Positions 53,701-61,034 of a DNA stretch of 64,000 nucleotides are shown piece after piece (the first letter of the stretch is position 1; each line of letters opens with the position of its first letter). Both the position numbers and the translations under genes were made by a program. The notes under the pieces were generated by a model. It had not been told where the DNA came from. It searched no databases and saw only the letters and a list, made by a program, of their open reading frames with translations. This stretch comes from Gavia stellata. Taxonomy: Eukaryota > Chordata > Aves > Gaviiformes > Gaviidae. Location: assembly GCF_030936135.1 (NCBI RefSeq), contig NC_082610.1, positions 19,168,428 through 19,232,427 of the forward strand, in the 5' to 3' direction.

Positions 53701-56700
53701 GATTCACTTTTGCCTTTTGTAATGATTAGAAAAGAGAGAATTAGAATCTAGTTTTGCATTTTATTGATGTTATCCATATTTAGAGTTTTTATTCATGCCA
53801 ACTTCTAATGTTTGATTCAGTTCTCAGTATCTCTCATCTTTCTGTAGATGGTATCAATGTTAGACAAAAAATTCAGATAAAACATTTTTCAGGAGAACAG
53901 TAACATACAGCATTATTTTTTACTGAACTGCTGGTGTGATTTTTCAGACTTGCACCGTTTGGGCCAATACCGTATAATACAGTAGCATGGCAAAAATCAT
54001 GCAACTCAGTAAGAAGGCTGGATTAATCACACTGAAGAATGTAGACTAAGCAAGTTCTTAAAAAAGGCAATGCTCTTCAGCAATTACTACATCACAGAAC
54101 TGGAAATTCCCCAGTAAACACCACATACTGTTGCATGACATCCTAATAGTTAACTGATGATTGTCATTGGAATGGCAGCATATGTTCTAGTAAACATCTG
54201 CCTAAGTGAGAGGGAATTTAATGTCTGTACGTCAAAAGAGGTAAGTTTCAAAAGCGTTGATTGAGATCACCTTTTCTTTCTATAAGTGTATAAGGCTTTA
54301 TGACCTAGCAATATCTGATTCCCACCTTAGAAAGGACGTAAGTGCAGTCTCCATGGTGATCATAGTATTTTTTATCATATGTGGTAATGTGCGAACCTCC
54401 CTCTACTGAACATGTTCCTGGGTATGACGTGTCTTGGCAACTCCACCGGCCTCCATTACAGGTACTGGAAGAGAGCGAATAAAGTTAGCTGAAATCATTA
54501 ACAGTTGTCCTGAGTAACAGGAATTACAGTGACATCAGGTTTAGCTATTGTGCTACTGTTTTTCCCTTCAAGCCATAGTTTGACACATGGTAAATCTAGG
54601 TTTAAGACTTCCCGAAACATTACGAACATGTGTAGAAGGAATGACTCCAGTATGCATTCACTTTGCTTATTTAATTGTTTTCCTTCTTTGAACAGGTAAC
54701 CTCTCCAGCAACAGGTATTGGATGAGTAATTACTTGGGTTTTGCAGCTAACATGAAGTACAACGACAAATTAAAATCTCTTCTGCTTTGTTATACAAATG
54801 TATCAGAAACTAACAGAAATGTAACCCCACGTCTCCTCCTGATGCAGAGCATATCTGTTTTCTAAGGTGATGTGGTAGTGCACAGGTACAGGATTAATAA
54901 TTGTGAAATCGAGGTTGTATTGTGTCATCCCTTGCTTTCTCCAGAGAAAATAAATATTTGCAAATACATAAATGACTGCAACTTCATTCTCCTTAGAGAA
55001 GTCCAAATGTTTGAACAAAATAAACAAAGCGGAAGCATTTTAATTGGCTGGTGAGAAAGCTAAACATTGTAAATCCTTGCTTTGATCACCTTGAGTTAGA
55101 GTGCAAAGCTAGTTAAAGCTGTTGCTAAATAAAACAAATAATGTTCTTTAGGGCTATTTCGGAACTGTAGCGGTCAGTTAAATACACATATCAATTACCA
55201 ATGTTGCAATTGCATATAATAAACCATTAAACTCATTAAATATATGAGGGGAAATAGTAAGTTAGCAAAGTAACAAAGGTTACCAGGTTTGCCACTGCTC
55301 TGAAAAAGAAGTCCCTGTAGCATAGGTGTTGCCATTGTAAACACAGGAGCACTGCTGATGGGGAATGCAGCCAGAATTGTTGATGTCATCAAATACAGTC
55401 CCTAGATTAAAAAAAAAGACAAAACCTTGGTCAATTAAAGAGGCGTTTCCTATACGCCATTTTTTTTACAAATCCTAAATATCATCTTAGAGACAGAACT
55501 GCAGCTGTCATCAATGGACATACCTATGCTGAGTACAGTAGGACTATACCAATTTGCACAGTGAAGGGTTCGACCTTTGTATTCTTAAATTCCACCTGCT
55601 TTGAAAGAGGGACTCATTGTAGCACAGGTGGCTTATTGAGAGACTGGTCTTGATCTGTTTGCTGTTCTGCTTTCCTGCTTTCTGAATATTGCACATGTAT
55701 TGGCAATTAATTCAGCATCTTTTCTCAGCTGAGACATGACAAATACTTGTCACTTACAGCTGTGAAAAATGAAAATACAGAAGGCTTAAACCCCATGGAA
55801 CCTGCCCAAATCCTACGGGTAAGCTGTTGTTGTTCTTTGAGATCAGAGATGTGAGTACATAAGAACTTGCCTGGGGGGCAGAAACAACCATCCATACAGT
55901 GTTCTTCACAAAACTGAGATCGTTCAGGATTGGTGCATGTGTCAGCACAGGGAGAGCTGCACTCCTGGTACTGCATGTTGTAAGGACACTTCTTGGCTGC
56001 AATTTTAAAGGAGGAGAGATTTTTTTTCAGTCAAAAGTATTTCTAGTTCACTGCATATGAAAATATTTATATGCATTTAAGTTTTTCAGCTAGACGTAAA
56101 ACCACACTAAACTGCAGATCCACCACCAGCTTTCAAAATTTGCAGATTTAATCACCTAGATCTGTATTTTTCTTTTGAGATGTGCTTTCCATGACTGTCA
56201 GATGTTGAACCGGCTCAATGTCTGGATGTCTGGGGACAGCAAGGTAATGACCCCACAAAGTCAGCAAGGCCTGTGTTTCTACTGAAGGCACCCTTCTCAT
56301 GAATACCTGAATTGCTAGTGAAATGTAAGACTTAAGTTCCTAAAGCTTTAGTATTTTTGCATTTTTCAGATACCATTGGAAGGGCAAACAGTACTTCATG
56401 GGGTTTTGTTTTGGAGCAAATGCTGGTGACAGTATCAACAGCTACACCCCATAATCTAGTATGTGTTTAATTCAGTGCAAATCTCTATGAAGATTACACT
56501 GGTGCAAACTCCTCTCTACCAAGCAAGAGGAGATAAGTAAGTGCTTAACCAGCCAAACACCTGTGAAGACCCAATCAGTTAATAACTGAGAATAATAATG
56601 CTGTAGCCACCATGAGAACAGGAGAGAAACAGGATTACAAACGAGCAAGTATGCCTCATTCTTTCTTCTTCTTTCTCCTTTATTTGCTTCTTTTACTGTC

Positions 56701-59700
56701 TCAGTTAATTAATTAACACTTTGACTCTCAATTAGAGTATCCATGTGTTTGATAGTTTTTAATCCAGTTTGCATTAAAACCCTTAGTTCTTTTGCTGAAG
56801 TCTTCATGCTGGAACTTGTACATCAGAACCCTCTGGAGAATACAGTCTTGAATGGCCTGTATTTTCTCATGCATCCTCAGCATCATTTGAGAACTTGTTG
56901 TTTGTTAATTACTAAGCATAAAATAAGGCTATCTCCAGTGATACATACGGCACAGTTTTGAGGTTCTCCAGTTCCAAGGATGCCCACCAGCATGAGCACA
57001 CTGCCGGGAGTATTCAGCAAAGGTGTCACAGATACATGAGGCATTCTTAGACTCTTCAGAGAGGCACAAGTCATCTTGGCAAGCCATAATGTACTCTCTA
57101 ACATCAACTAGGTCATTACACTCTTCAAATGCAGAGCTGGTCAATGTTTTCTGGCATATGTCATCCTTGGGAGAAAAAAAAATTAAACAACTTCCAGAAA
57201 ATAGAAAGGACCATTTTTTTGGTATTGTTACTTTGTATAGTTATTCTTTGATAGAATCTTATATCCCTCTTTAAGTTACTGTCACCTGAGGGCTTTTCCT
57301 GTTGACCTGTCTGAAGCTGTAGAAGGGTACAGATAAATTTGAAAGAAAAATAAAAGAATAGTCATAAGATCCTTACAAAATTATCAGTGCAATTATGTGG
57401 CAGGGTAGGAAGGGAGTCTTCACAGTGTTCTGTTGGCCCATCCATTTTCTGCATATTCCCAAACTGCAAGGCTGTCATCTTAATATCTGTACAAAAGAAG
57501 TTTAATAATGAAGGCTGTGGTTTTTTGTTCAATGCAACTGCCTGTTATCTTTTTCTCCTCTCAAGAATTCTGCTCAAGACTGGCCAAGGCAGCTAGTTCC
57601 CTTAAGTCTTTAAATTTGATCATCATCCCTTCCAAAGGAAGCACTACATCACTGTCTCAATTTACCTTGCACAGCACCCTGGAAAACGTAAAGATTAGAA
57701 AACTATTCTCAGCTTATTACATCTAGATGCAAACTAAGATTTTTTACTAGAAAAATAACAAACTGTTTTCAGATTATATTGAGCCCATGCAGGGAAGAGA
57801 GAAAAGAATCTAAACAGGGATTTGGTCAATAGAGACTGCTGTGAGACAAGGTTTAGGAAAAAGTTCAAGCTCGGAATAGGTAGAATGATGAAGGTAAGAT
57901 CTTATAAAGATTATGCAATTCAGCAGGCAAATGTAGATATACCAATTTTAAGACAGAACTGAAATAATAAATGTACTGATTAGACAATACAATTGCCTTT
58001 TGTTTTATTGAATGTAATTCTATATTTATTTATGTTATTAGTGAAAATCTGGCCCGTTTTTATGGGGTTAGCTGATTAGGTAAGTAAAACCATGGCATAC
58101 AAGAAATATGCAATCAGTTGTTAACACCAGTACTATATTTATACTTAAAGTATTAAATCACATTATCTGATCTTTGTACTACATATTTTTCAACGGACAT
58201 CGAATCCTATCTTCTGGGTAAATCATTTAAAAGGATAAGAAAGAGGAATGCTGATAATGTTAGATTTAAATGAATACTAAAAAAGCATGTTGGAGTCTCC
58301 AGAAACCAATTTTTGTTATTTAAAAAACTTACTGTTTGAATAGAACTCATTGTAAATTGGAAAGCCGTTGAAGTCCCCACAAAGTCCACAGGTCTGATTG
58401 GCATATTTCTCATTCAATTCCAGCTAAAATGATGGACAGTAAGTTGATAGAAGTCAGTATAAACATTCTAAAATATATTCATGACCACTGAAAGCACCTG
58501 CACCTGCTGCCTCTAAGTATTTTTCATCAGATCCATGTAATTTCATTTAGCAATCTAATTCAAACGTGGGGGACAGAATGAAGAGTTGGCTTCAATTTGA
58601 TCTACAATGCAGAGTCCAAGCTATTGATGCCATTGATGCAGACTTAAGTTTTCACTGTAATATCTATATTGCTCTCAGCCTCTTTCCCTCTATTCATTCT
58701 TCAGAAAGAAAATCAAATCTGCAGCAAAAGCGAAGTCCTGAGAGAGTGAAACTCTGCTAGAAAATGGTATTTGAAGGGGTAAGTAAGCCCTATAACAATA
58801 CCAATATGTTAAAGATATAATGAAAGTGATTTTTTTCACCCTATTTTAAGCAGATGTCTGCTATCCACCGGAAGTAAATCCATGTAATTTTCTTTAGGAC
58901 TACCTGGAAGCAAACCTACCTTTATTAAGAAAGAATTGCTCAACAGTATGAGATGGGAAGGCAATAGTATAGTAACCCCCTAAACTGATAGGCACTGGCC
59001 TAATCAAAGATTGGCTCTGGTCTCTGAAGGTGTAGACAGGTCCAGGAGCAGTTCTTACCAGGATACTATCATCTTCATTCCACATTAACACAATACCCAT
59101 TTTGCTGGCAACTTTCACATAAATGCTGCTTTTTGCTATGGTAATTCCGGATTGGCTGTATGGCAGTTGAACTCTGGAAAAAGGCAGAAAGAATGCTAAG
59201 TATTTTCTGATCCAGATGTTTGATAAAGAGAAAAAAAAATGGCTTGTGGTATCCGGCATCTGTAGGGATTCTACAATAATGCAGTTGTGTGGAAAGAAAA
59301 GTGATTAAAAAATAAGATGGTCCAATGTCATCGAATATGGATCTGAATTTGGATCCAGCCTCTCTGGATTTTTCATCCAAGTTTTATTTTGAGGTAATCT
59401 CTAAGGCAAGGATTGTTTTACTGTGAAAGGAATTAATAGCAACTTATTCATTATTTGTGTAAGTAAAATTGTCAAATTTATTGAAGAACACGTAATTTTT
59501 TCCCCCCAAATACACCAAAGTACTTGGCAAGTTTGAAAAAAAGGTCTGTGGTTACCAAACAAGTGTTATTAATGAACTTACCTGTTACCGTTGATCACGA
59601 CAACATCCTTTGTTAGTTCAGCAGCTACACCTTCAAGTTTCATGGTGATACGGTTGACCGTTGGAGCATTTTCCACCACTATGCGCCTAATCTGGATGTT

Positions 59701-61034
59701 GAAATCCTCATAGGGTGTGTTGCAATGGGATGCAAAAACATAATTACAGAGCCCAGGGAAGGAGAATATGTCTCCATCAAAGGTCTTGAAGTGGAAGTTG
59801 CCCCATGTGCTGCACACACGGCCGTTGTGAGCAGGATTGGAAGCTGTGAATTAAAACTAGCTGTAAAAAAATGACTTAAAATTTCCAGCCTTAACGTGGT
59901 GAAAATCAACTTGTCCAAGGCTTCATTTTGTCATTGAATAGTTTTTGCCCGCCTGCCTTCATTTGTTATTTTCTGTCCATCTAGCCATTATAAACTTCAT
60001 CTTCATCTTCACTCGTCTTATATCTGTTACTCACCTTATATATCCCTATAAATGGTTATAGTTATGTTCAGCTGGAGCTTTATTAGTTGTCCACATTTCA
60101 GCTAACAGTTCAATATTATGTTTCTTAACCACCCTCTTTCTCCTTTTAATAATCCATGACTTCCTTTACCACTGCTTTTCCCTATTTGTATTAGATTCCT
60201 CTGTCTACACCCCCTAAAATTGAAAACTTACTGAATACATTTCGTTTCCTTTACTTACGTGTTATTACTGGATTTGTCAGCATTGGCTGGATGATGTTCA
60301 CCTTAGATGGAACTGTAGCAGAAGCTAGAAAAAAGTAAGAAAGAAAACAAAAACTAGTATAACAATACCAAAACCTGCACCTAAAATTGACCTAGAAAGG
60401 ACTAGAAAGTTGATATGCCAGATCCAATGAAACAGTGTTAAGCCTCTTTTCTTTTACACAGCCCATGAATCAGGTTAAAAGTGTGTACTAAAGTTCAAAA
60501 TCAGGACAGTTAAATCATAACAAATTGCTTTCAACTGTGATGATCTGCGTTTTCGACCTTTTAATTTTTGACCCTTTTATGAAACTCTGGATAGTGTCAG
60601 GAGAGGCAGAAATTCACAGCTCTGCATATTGGAGTGCTTCAGACACACTGAAAAATACCGAGGGTTAAGCTGTACTAAATTAGCCTGTTACTGGTACAAA
60701 AGCATAGTTGCCTTCCCATTACACCTTCTCTTTCTAAGGAGGGAATAAAAACTTTAATTATCCCCTTTGCTCTCTGTTTAATGTTTAATGTAATTGGTAT
60801 CTAATAAAAATATTACTATTCTTATATATAAAGAGGCTTGTTAATACACATTTATCTTTATTTGTCATATTACCGGCAATATGCTAAGGAGGTTTTTTTA
60901 GACATTTTTATTATTTACTAGAGATGTAGCAAATAAATACAAATACACAGTATAAATGAACGTACTGTTTTGTTTCTGCTGAACAACCTCAGTGTATTTG
61001 CTTCCTCTTTCCTGTTGGATTTCAGTCTGGGCTC
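23549..61034 (-). CDS. MUC5B: Gel-forming secreted mucin, MUC5B-type (gene span, exons 2-41; exon 1 not seen)
   Basis: This is the span of 40 coding exons that join in consistent phase into about 4,140 codons. Gel-forming mucins are secreted O-glycosylated polymers: the cystine knot makes dimers in the ER, and the N-terminal D domains build larger assemblies in the Golgi. Seen in order: VWD1-C8-TIL, VWD2-C8-TIL, TIL'-VWD3-C8-TIL, a small Cys-rich region, CysD1, PTS with CysD2 and CysD3, a second short PTS, VWC-like modules and the cystine knot. The D4 assembly of MUC5B, MUC5AC and MUC2 is absent. The neighbour TOLLIP, and CysD text such as IRAAGYALC and CRNKDQ, favour MUC5B over MUC5AC. An avian paralogue specific to this locus is the alternative. 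The signal peptide exon must lie upstream of 61034, possibly beyond the window. Confidence 0.75.
24051..25508 (-). mobile_element. CR1 LINE, 5'-truncated, ORF2 broken
   Basis: On the minus strand it reads from the ORF2 reverse-transcriptase region ([54 protein letters not shown]) through the C-terminal part ([40 protein letters not shown]) to the 3' end with the CR1 terminus at 24051-24110. It has frameshifts after the FDTVSHS block and a TGA in the LD*WAQ junction. It lies in the same orientation as the mucin gene. Confidence 0.95.
25509..25565. repeat. 29-bp tandem duplication at the CR1 5' junction
   Basis: The unit gtgattgattgacttgagag (first 20 bases) occurs at 25509 and again at 25538 with the same continuation. 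It sits exactly where the CR1 sequence stops. Confidence 0.85.
25612..25723 (-). CDS. MUC5B: Mucin exon 40 (cystine knot, first half)
   Basis: It encodes [20 protein letters not shown], then [12 protein letters not shown], with the CxGxC signature of the C-terminal cystine knot. Phase 1 to phase 2. Confidence 0.93.
26136..26181 (-). CDS. MUC5B: Mucin exon 39 (micro-exon)
   Basis: 46 nt encoding [15 protein letters not shown], the usual DGCCxxC end of the VWC-like stretch. Phase 0 to phase 1. Confidence 0.88.
26522..26644 (-). CDS. MUC5B: Mucin exon 38
   Basis: It encodes [20 protein letters not shown], then [11 protein letters not shown], the Cys module before the knot. Phase 0 to phase 0. 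Confidence 0.9.
27052..27150 (-). CDS. MUC5B: Mucin exon 37 (VWC end)
   Basis: It encodes [20 protein letters not shown] and following residues (the CCGxC motif). Acceptor gtgagtag, donor gtaagt. Phase 0 to phase 0. Confidence 0.9.
27248..27370 (-). CDS. MUC5B: Mucin exon 36 (VWC)
   Basis: It encodes [20 protein letters not shown], then [15 protein letters not shown]. Phase 0 to phase 0. Confidence 0.92.
28232..28275 (-). CDS. MUC5B: Mucin exon 35 (micro-exon, VWC)
   Basis: 44 nt encoding [15 protein letters not shown]. Phase 1 to phase 0, acceptor ttttcag, donor gtgaga. It matches the CxxNGTxYxxG start of the next VWC-like module. Confidence 0.88.
28276..29449 (-). other. MUC5B: Mucin intron with AT-rich low-complexity tract
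   Basis: Intron between exons 34 and 35. It contains a TATATG-rich tract at about 28825-28884. Nothing else was recognised. Confidence 0.7.
29450..29624 (-). CDS. MUC5B: Mucin exon 34 (VWC-like module)
   Basis: It encodes [20 protein letters not shown], then VQCERLPC and CCPEYEC. In MUC5B and MUC5AC this segment follows the D4-C8-TIL assembly, but here it follows exon 33 directly. Phase 0 to phase 1. Confidence 0.93.
29625..30085 (-). other. MUC5B: Mucin intron at the site where D4 exons are missing
   Basis: Only 461 bp separate exon 33 from exon 34. No VWD, C8 or TIL coding sequence or remnant can be read in it on the minus strand. Confidence 0.85.
30086..30336 (-). CDS. MUC5B: Mucin exon 33 ([12 protein letters not shown] segment, short PTS)
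   Basis: It encodes [18 protein letters not shown], then [12 protein letters not shown] and a Ser/Thr-rich tail that ends [10 protein letters not shown]. It is very like the MUC5B text before D4. Phase 1 to phase 0, donor AAAG|gtggtt. Confidence 0.92.
30544..30708 (-). CDS. MUC5B: Mucin exon 32 (short PTS and CFC segment)
   Basis: The acceptor tgtgctcgacag ends at 30709 and joins exon 31 in phase 1. The exon encodes a short Ser/Thr stretch ([14 protein letters not shown]...) and then [13 protein letters not shown], the conserved segment after the last CysD of MUC5B. The start is inferred from phase and from the decay of CysD4 upstream. RNA evidence is needed for this junction. Confidence 0.75.
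30709..31017 (-). pseudogene. MUC5B: Fossil CysD4 exon inside the mucin gene
   Basis: The sequence can be read as a CysD from [10 protein letters not shown] through [13 protein letters not shown] to NYEIKILCC, but with breaks. There is a TAG at 30981-30983 where the second Trp of WxxW should be, a Cys codon changed to Arg at 30870-30872, and one extra base at about 30764-30767 between Cys and NYE that shifts the frame. A good acceptor (cccattgctattag, ending 31018) survives, but its use after exon 31 gives the wrong phase. The exon therefore cannot contribute an intact module. A sequencing error could explain one lesion but hardly all. Confidence 0.8.
31166..38308 (-). CDS. MUC5B: Mucin exon 31, giant exon: CysD1, PTS region, CysD2, CysD3
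   Basis: A single uninterrupted exon of 7143 nt (about 2,380 codons). CysD1 comes first, with WSEW. Then comes a Thr/Ser/Pro/Ala-rich mucin region for dense O-glycosylation, in which the heptad VPEPKIK recurs 19 times at spacings of about 216-312 bp within most of the region. CysD2 and CysD3 ([15 protein letters not shown]) interrupt it and are almost identical to each other. The PTS segments themselves carry no Cys. The acceptor is ttaattacag and the donor CCAG|gtatgt, phase 1 to phase 1. An open frame runs about 110 nt past the donor and is not coding. CysD modules are thought to set mesh properties of the mucus gel by non-covalent contacts. Confidence 0.95.
32158..32464 (-). other. MUC5B: CysD3 module
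   Basis: It has the same protein as CysD2 and lies exactly 2892 bp from it. WTQW and all module cysteines are present. Confidence 0.92.
35050..35356 (-). other. MUC5B: CysD2 module
   Basis: It encodes [16 protein letters not shown] at its start and [11 protein letters not shown] at its end. It differs from CysD3 by about one nucleotide over the module as read by eye. It sits near the left end of the second 2.9-kb repeat copy. Confidence 0.92.
37985..38280 (-). other. MUC5B: CysD1 module
   Basis: A Cys-rich module within exon 31: [15 protein letters not shown] at its start and [11 protein letters not shown] at its end. It keeps the WxxW motif and the CysD cysteines. It is clearly diverged from CysD2 and CysD3. 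Confidence 0.92.
38309..39590 (-). other. MUC5B: Mucin intron before the giant exon
   Basis: An AT-rich intron with a tract of repeated ATATAT/ATGTATAT text at about 38738-38862. No coding potential was recognised. Confidence 0.75.
39591..39782 (-). CDS. MUC5B: Mucin exon 30 (end of D3 region, first PTS residues)
   Basis: It encodes [20 protein letters not shown], then [20 protein letters not shown]. It ends in a Ser/Thr-rich tail that begins the PTS. Phase 1 to phase 1. Confidence 0.92.
39874..39917 (-). CDS. MUC5B: Mucin exon 29 (micro-exon)
   Basis: A 44-nt exon encoding [15 protein letters not shown]. Phase 2 to phase 1, acceptor tatttcag, donor gtaaga. It corresponds to the short Cys stretch after TIL3 in MUC5B/MUC5AC. 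Confidence 0.85.
40623..40749 (-). CDS. MUC5B: Mucin exon 28 (TIL3 end)
   Basis: It encodes [20 protein letters not shown], then [17 protein letters not shown]. Phase 1 to phase 2. Confidence 0.9.
40811..40862. repeat. 26-bp perfect tandem pair in a mucin intron
   Basis: The unit begins tagttttatataaagtttat and occurs twice head to tail (40811-40836 and 40837-40862). Confidence 0.9.
41181..41309 (-). CDS. MUC5B: Mucin exon 27 (TIL3)
   Basis: It encodes [20 protein letters not shown], then [12 protein letters not shown]. Phase 1 to phase 1. Confidence 0.93.
41592..41748 (-). CDS. MUC5B: Mucin exon 26 (C8-3)
   Basis: It encodes [20 protein letters not shown], then [20 protein letters not shown], the best-conserved C8 segment of MUC5-type D3. 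Phase 0 to phase 1. Confidence 0.95.
42485..42724 (-). CDS. MUC5B: Mucin exon 25 (VWD3 end with CGLCG, C8-3 start)
   Basis: It encodes [20 protein letters not shown], then [17 protein letters not shown] and the start of C8-3. CGLCG of D3 is intact. Phase 0 to phase 0, donor CAG|gtatta. Confidence 0.95.
42725..43999 (-). other. MUC5B: Mucin intron, nothing recognised
   Basis: A 1.3-kb AT-rich intron between exons 24 and 25, with no repeat family or exon recognised. Confidence 0.7.
44000..44179 (-). CDS. MUC5B: Mucin exon 24 (VWD3)
   Basis: It encodes [20 protein letters not shown], then [18 protein letters not shown] of VWD3. Phase 0 to phase 0. Confidence 0.93.
44713..44826 (-). CDS. MUC5B: Mucin exon 23 (VWD3)
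   Basis: It encodes [20 protein letters not shown], then [18 protein letters not shown]. Phase 0 to phase 0. Confidence 0.93.
44916..45054 (-). CDS. MUC5B: Mucin exon 22 (VWD3 start)
   Basis: It encodes [20 protein letters not shown], then [13 protein letters not shown], the opening of VWD3. Phase 2 to phase 0. Confidence 0.95.
45462..45613 (-). CDS. MUC5B: Mucin exon 21 (D' / TIL')
   Basis: It encodes [20 protein letters not shown], then [16 protein letters not shown]. Phase 0 to phase 2. Confidence 0.93.
46458..46558 (-). CDS. MUC5B: Mucin exon 20 (D' / TIL' start)
   Basis: It encodes [20 protein letters not shown], then [12 protein letters not shown], the MUC5-type TIL' start. Phase 1 to phase 0. 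Confidence 0.93.
46948..47000 (-). CDS. MUC5B: Mucin exon 19 (short exon)
   Basis: It encodes [18 protein letters not shown], a 53-nt exon too short to show as a long ORF. It fits between TIL2 and TIL' in phase (2 to 1). Confidence 0.88.
47347..48965 (-). mobile_element. CR1 LINE, 5'-truncated, in the intron between exons 18 and 19
   Basis: It is in the same orientation as the gene. The ORF2 RT part is open over about 48127-48965: [74 protein letters not shown]. The catalytic box reads FADT where FADD is expected. A TGA follows at the LD*WAQ junction, then the C-terminal part and the CR1 3' end at 47347-47420. The left limit is approximate. Confidence 0.95.
49100..49355 (-). CDS. MUC5B: Mucin exon 18 (TIL2)
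   Basis: It encodes [20 protein letters not shown] and then [18 protein letters not shown], the TIL domain of D2 and its tail. The acceptor is cttaag. Phase 1 to phase 2. The following intron holds a CR1. Confidence 0.93.
50097..50223 (-). CDS. MUC5B: Mucin exon 17 (C8-2)
   Basis: It encodes [20 protein letters not shown], then [16 protein letters not shown], the end of C8-2. Phase 0 to phase 1. Confidence 0.93.
51014..51108 (-). CDS. MUC5B: Mucin exon 16 (C8-2)
   Basis: It encodes [20 protein letters not shown] and the following C8 residues ([10 protein letters not shown]). Phase 1 to phase 0. Confidence 0.9.
51595..51759 (-). CDS. MUC5B: Mucin exon 15 (VWD2 end, C8-2 start)
   Basis: It encodes [19 protein letters not shown], then [18 protein letters not shown]. 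This completes the CGLCG motif of D2. The donor gtgcgt is weak but gives the right phase. Confidence 0.93.
51844..51981 (-). CDS. MUC5B: Mucin exon 14 (VWD2)
   Basis: It encodes [20 protein letters not shown] and ends [10 protein letters not shown]. The intron splits the CGLCG motif of D2. Phase 1 to phase 1. Confidence 0.93.
52808..52877 (-). CDS. MUC5B: Mucin exon 13 (VWD2)
   Basis: It encodes [16 protein letters not shown], a stretch highly conserved in MUC5-type D2. Phase 0 to phase 1. Confidence 0.9.
53447..53557 (-). CDS. MUC5B: Mucin exon 12 (VWD2)
   Basis: It encodes [20 protein letters not shown] and following residues of VWD2. Phase 0 to phase 0, donor gtaaga. Confidence 0.9.
54326..54464 (-). 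CDS. MUC5B: Mucin exon 11 (VWD2 start)
   Basis: It encodes [19 protein letters not shown] followed by [20 protein letters not shown], the opening of VWD2. Phase 2 to phase 0. Confidence 0.92.
55284..55401 (-). CDS. MUC5B: Mucin exon 10 (TIL1 end / E1)
   Basis: It encodes [18 protein letters not shown] and then [13 protein letters not shown], the end of the TIL domain and the small Cys module before D2. Phase 1 to phase 2. Confidence 0.9.
55871..55996 (-). CDS. MUC5B: Mucin exon 9 (TIL1), GC donor
   Basis: TIL domain: [19 protein letters not shown], then the [14 protein letters not shown] block. The exon ends CCCAG|gcaagt, a GC-AG intron. Using it joins exactly to the next exon in phase 1. 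Confidence 0.9.
56949..57165 (-). CDS. MUC5B: Mucin exon 8 (C8-1)
   Basis: This is the C8 domain of D1, with the cysteines in order ([30 protein letters not shown]) and ending WNWRTSKLC. Phase 0 to phase 1. Confidence 0.9.
57377..57486 (-). CDS. MUC5B: Mucin exon 7 (D1 linker)
   Basis: It encodes [20 protein letters not shown] and following residues, matching the FGNLQKMDxPTExC stretch of D1 in this family. Phase 1 to phase 0. Confidence 0.9.
58333..58423 (-). CDS. MUC5B: Mucin exon 6 (VWD1, CGLCG motif)
   Basis: It encodes [20 protein letters not shown] and on to the exon end. The CGLCG dithiol motif of D1 is intact. Phase 0 to phase 1. Confidence 0.95.
59059..59173 (-). CDS. MUC5B: Mucin exon 5 (VWD1)
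   Basis: It encodes the VWD1 beta-strand segment ending [14 protein letters not shown]. The donor is CTG|gtaaga at 59058. An open frame continues into the intron but is not coding, because exon 6 picks up in phase. Confidence 0.9.
59582..59843 (-). CDS. MUC5B: Mucin exon 4 (VWD1 start)
   Basis: It starts with [20 protein letters not shown], the diagnostic start of D1 in MUC5B and MUC5AC, followed by [20 protein letters not shown]. Phase 1 to phase 2. Confidence 0.95.
60259..60324 (-). CDS. MUC5B: Mucin exon 3 (N-terminal linker)
   Basis: The acceptor is ttttctag and the donor gtaagt, phase 1 to phase 1. It encodes [15 protein letters not shown] and following residues, in the place of the short variable segment before VWD1 in MUC5B/MUC5AC. 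Confidence 0.75.
60966..61034 (-). CDS. MUC5B: Mucin exon 2 (N-terminal linker)
   Basis: The exon lies between an acceptor cttcacag and a donor gtacg, phase 1 at both ends. It encodes about 23 polar residues ([20 protein letters not shown]...), with no domain. It is assigned by phase and by its place before the SNPAHNG exon. Confidence 0.7.

Noticed and set aside
58917..59059. Continuation of the exon 5 frame into [13 protein letters not shown] and beyond
   Set aside because: A canonical CTG|gtaaga donor at 59058 and exon 6 ([16 protein letters not shown]) in phase show that this is intron.
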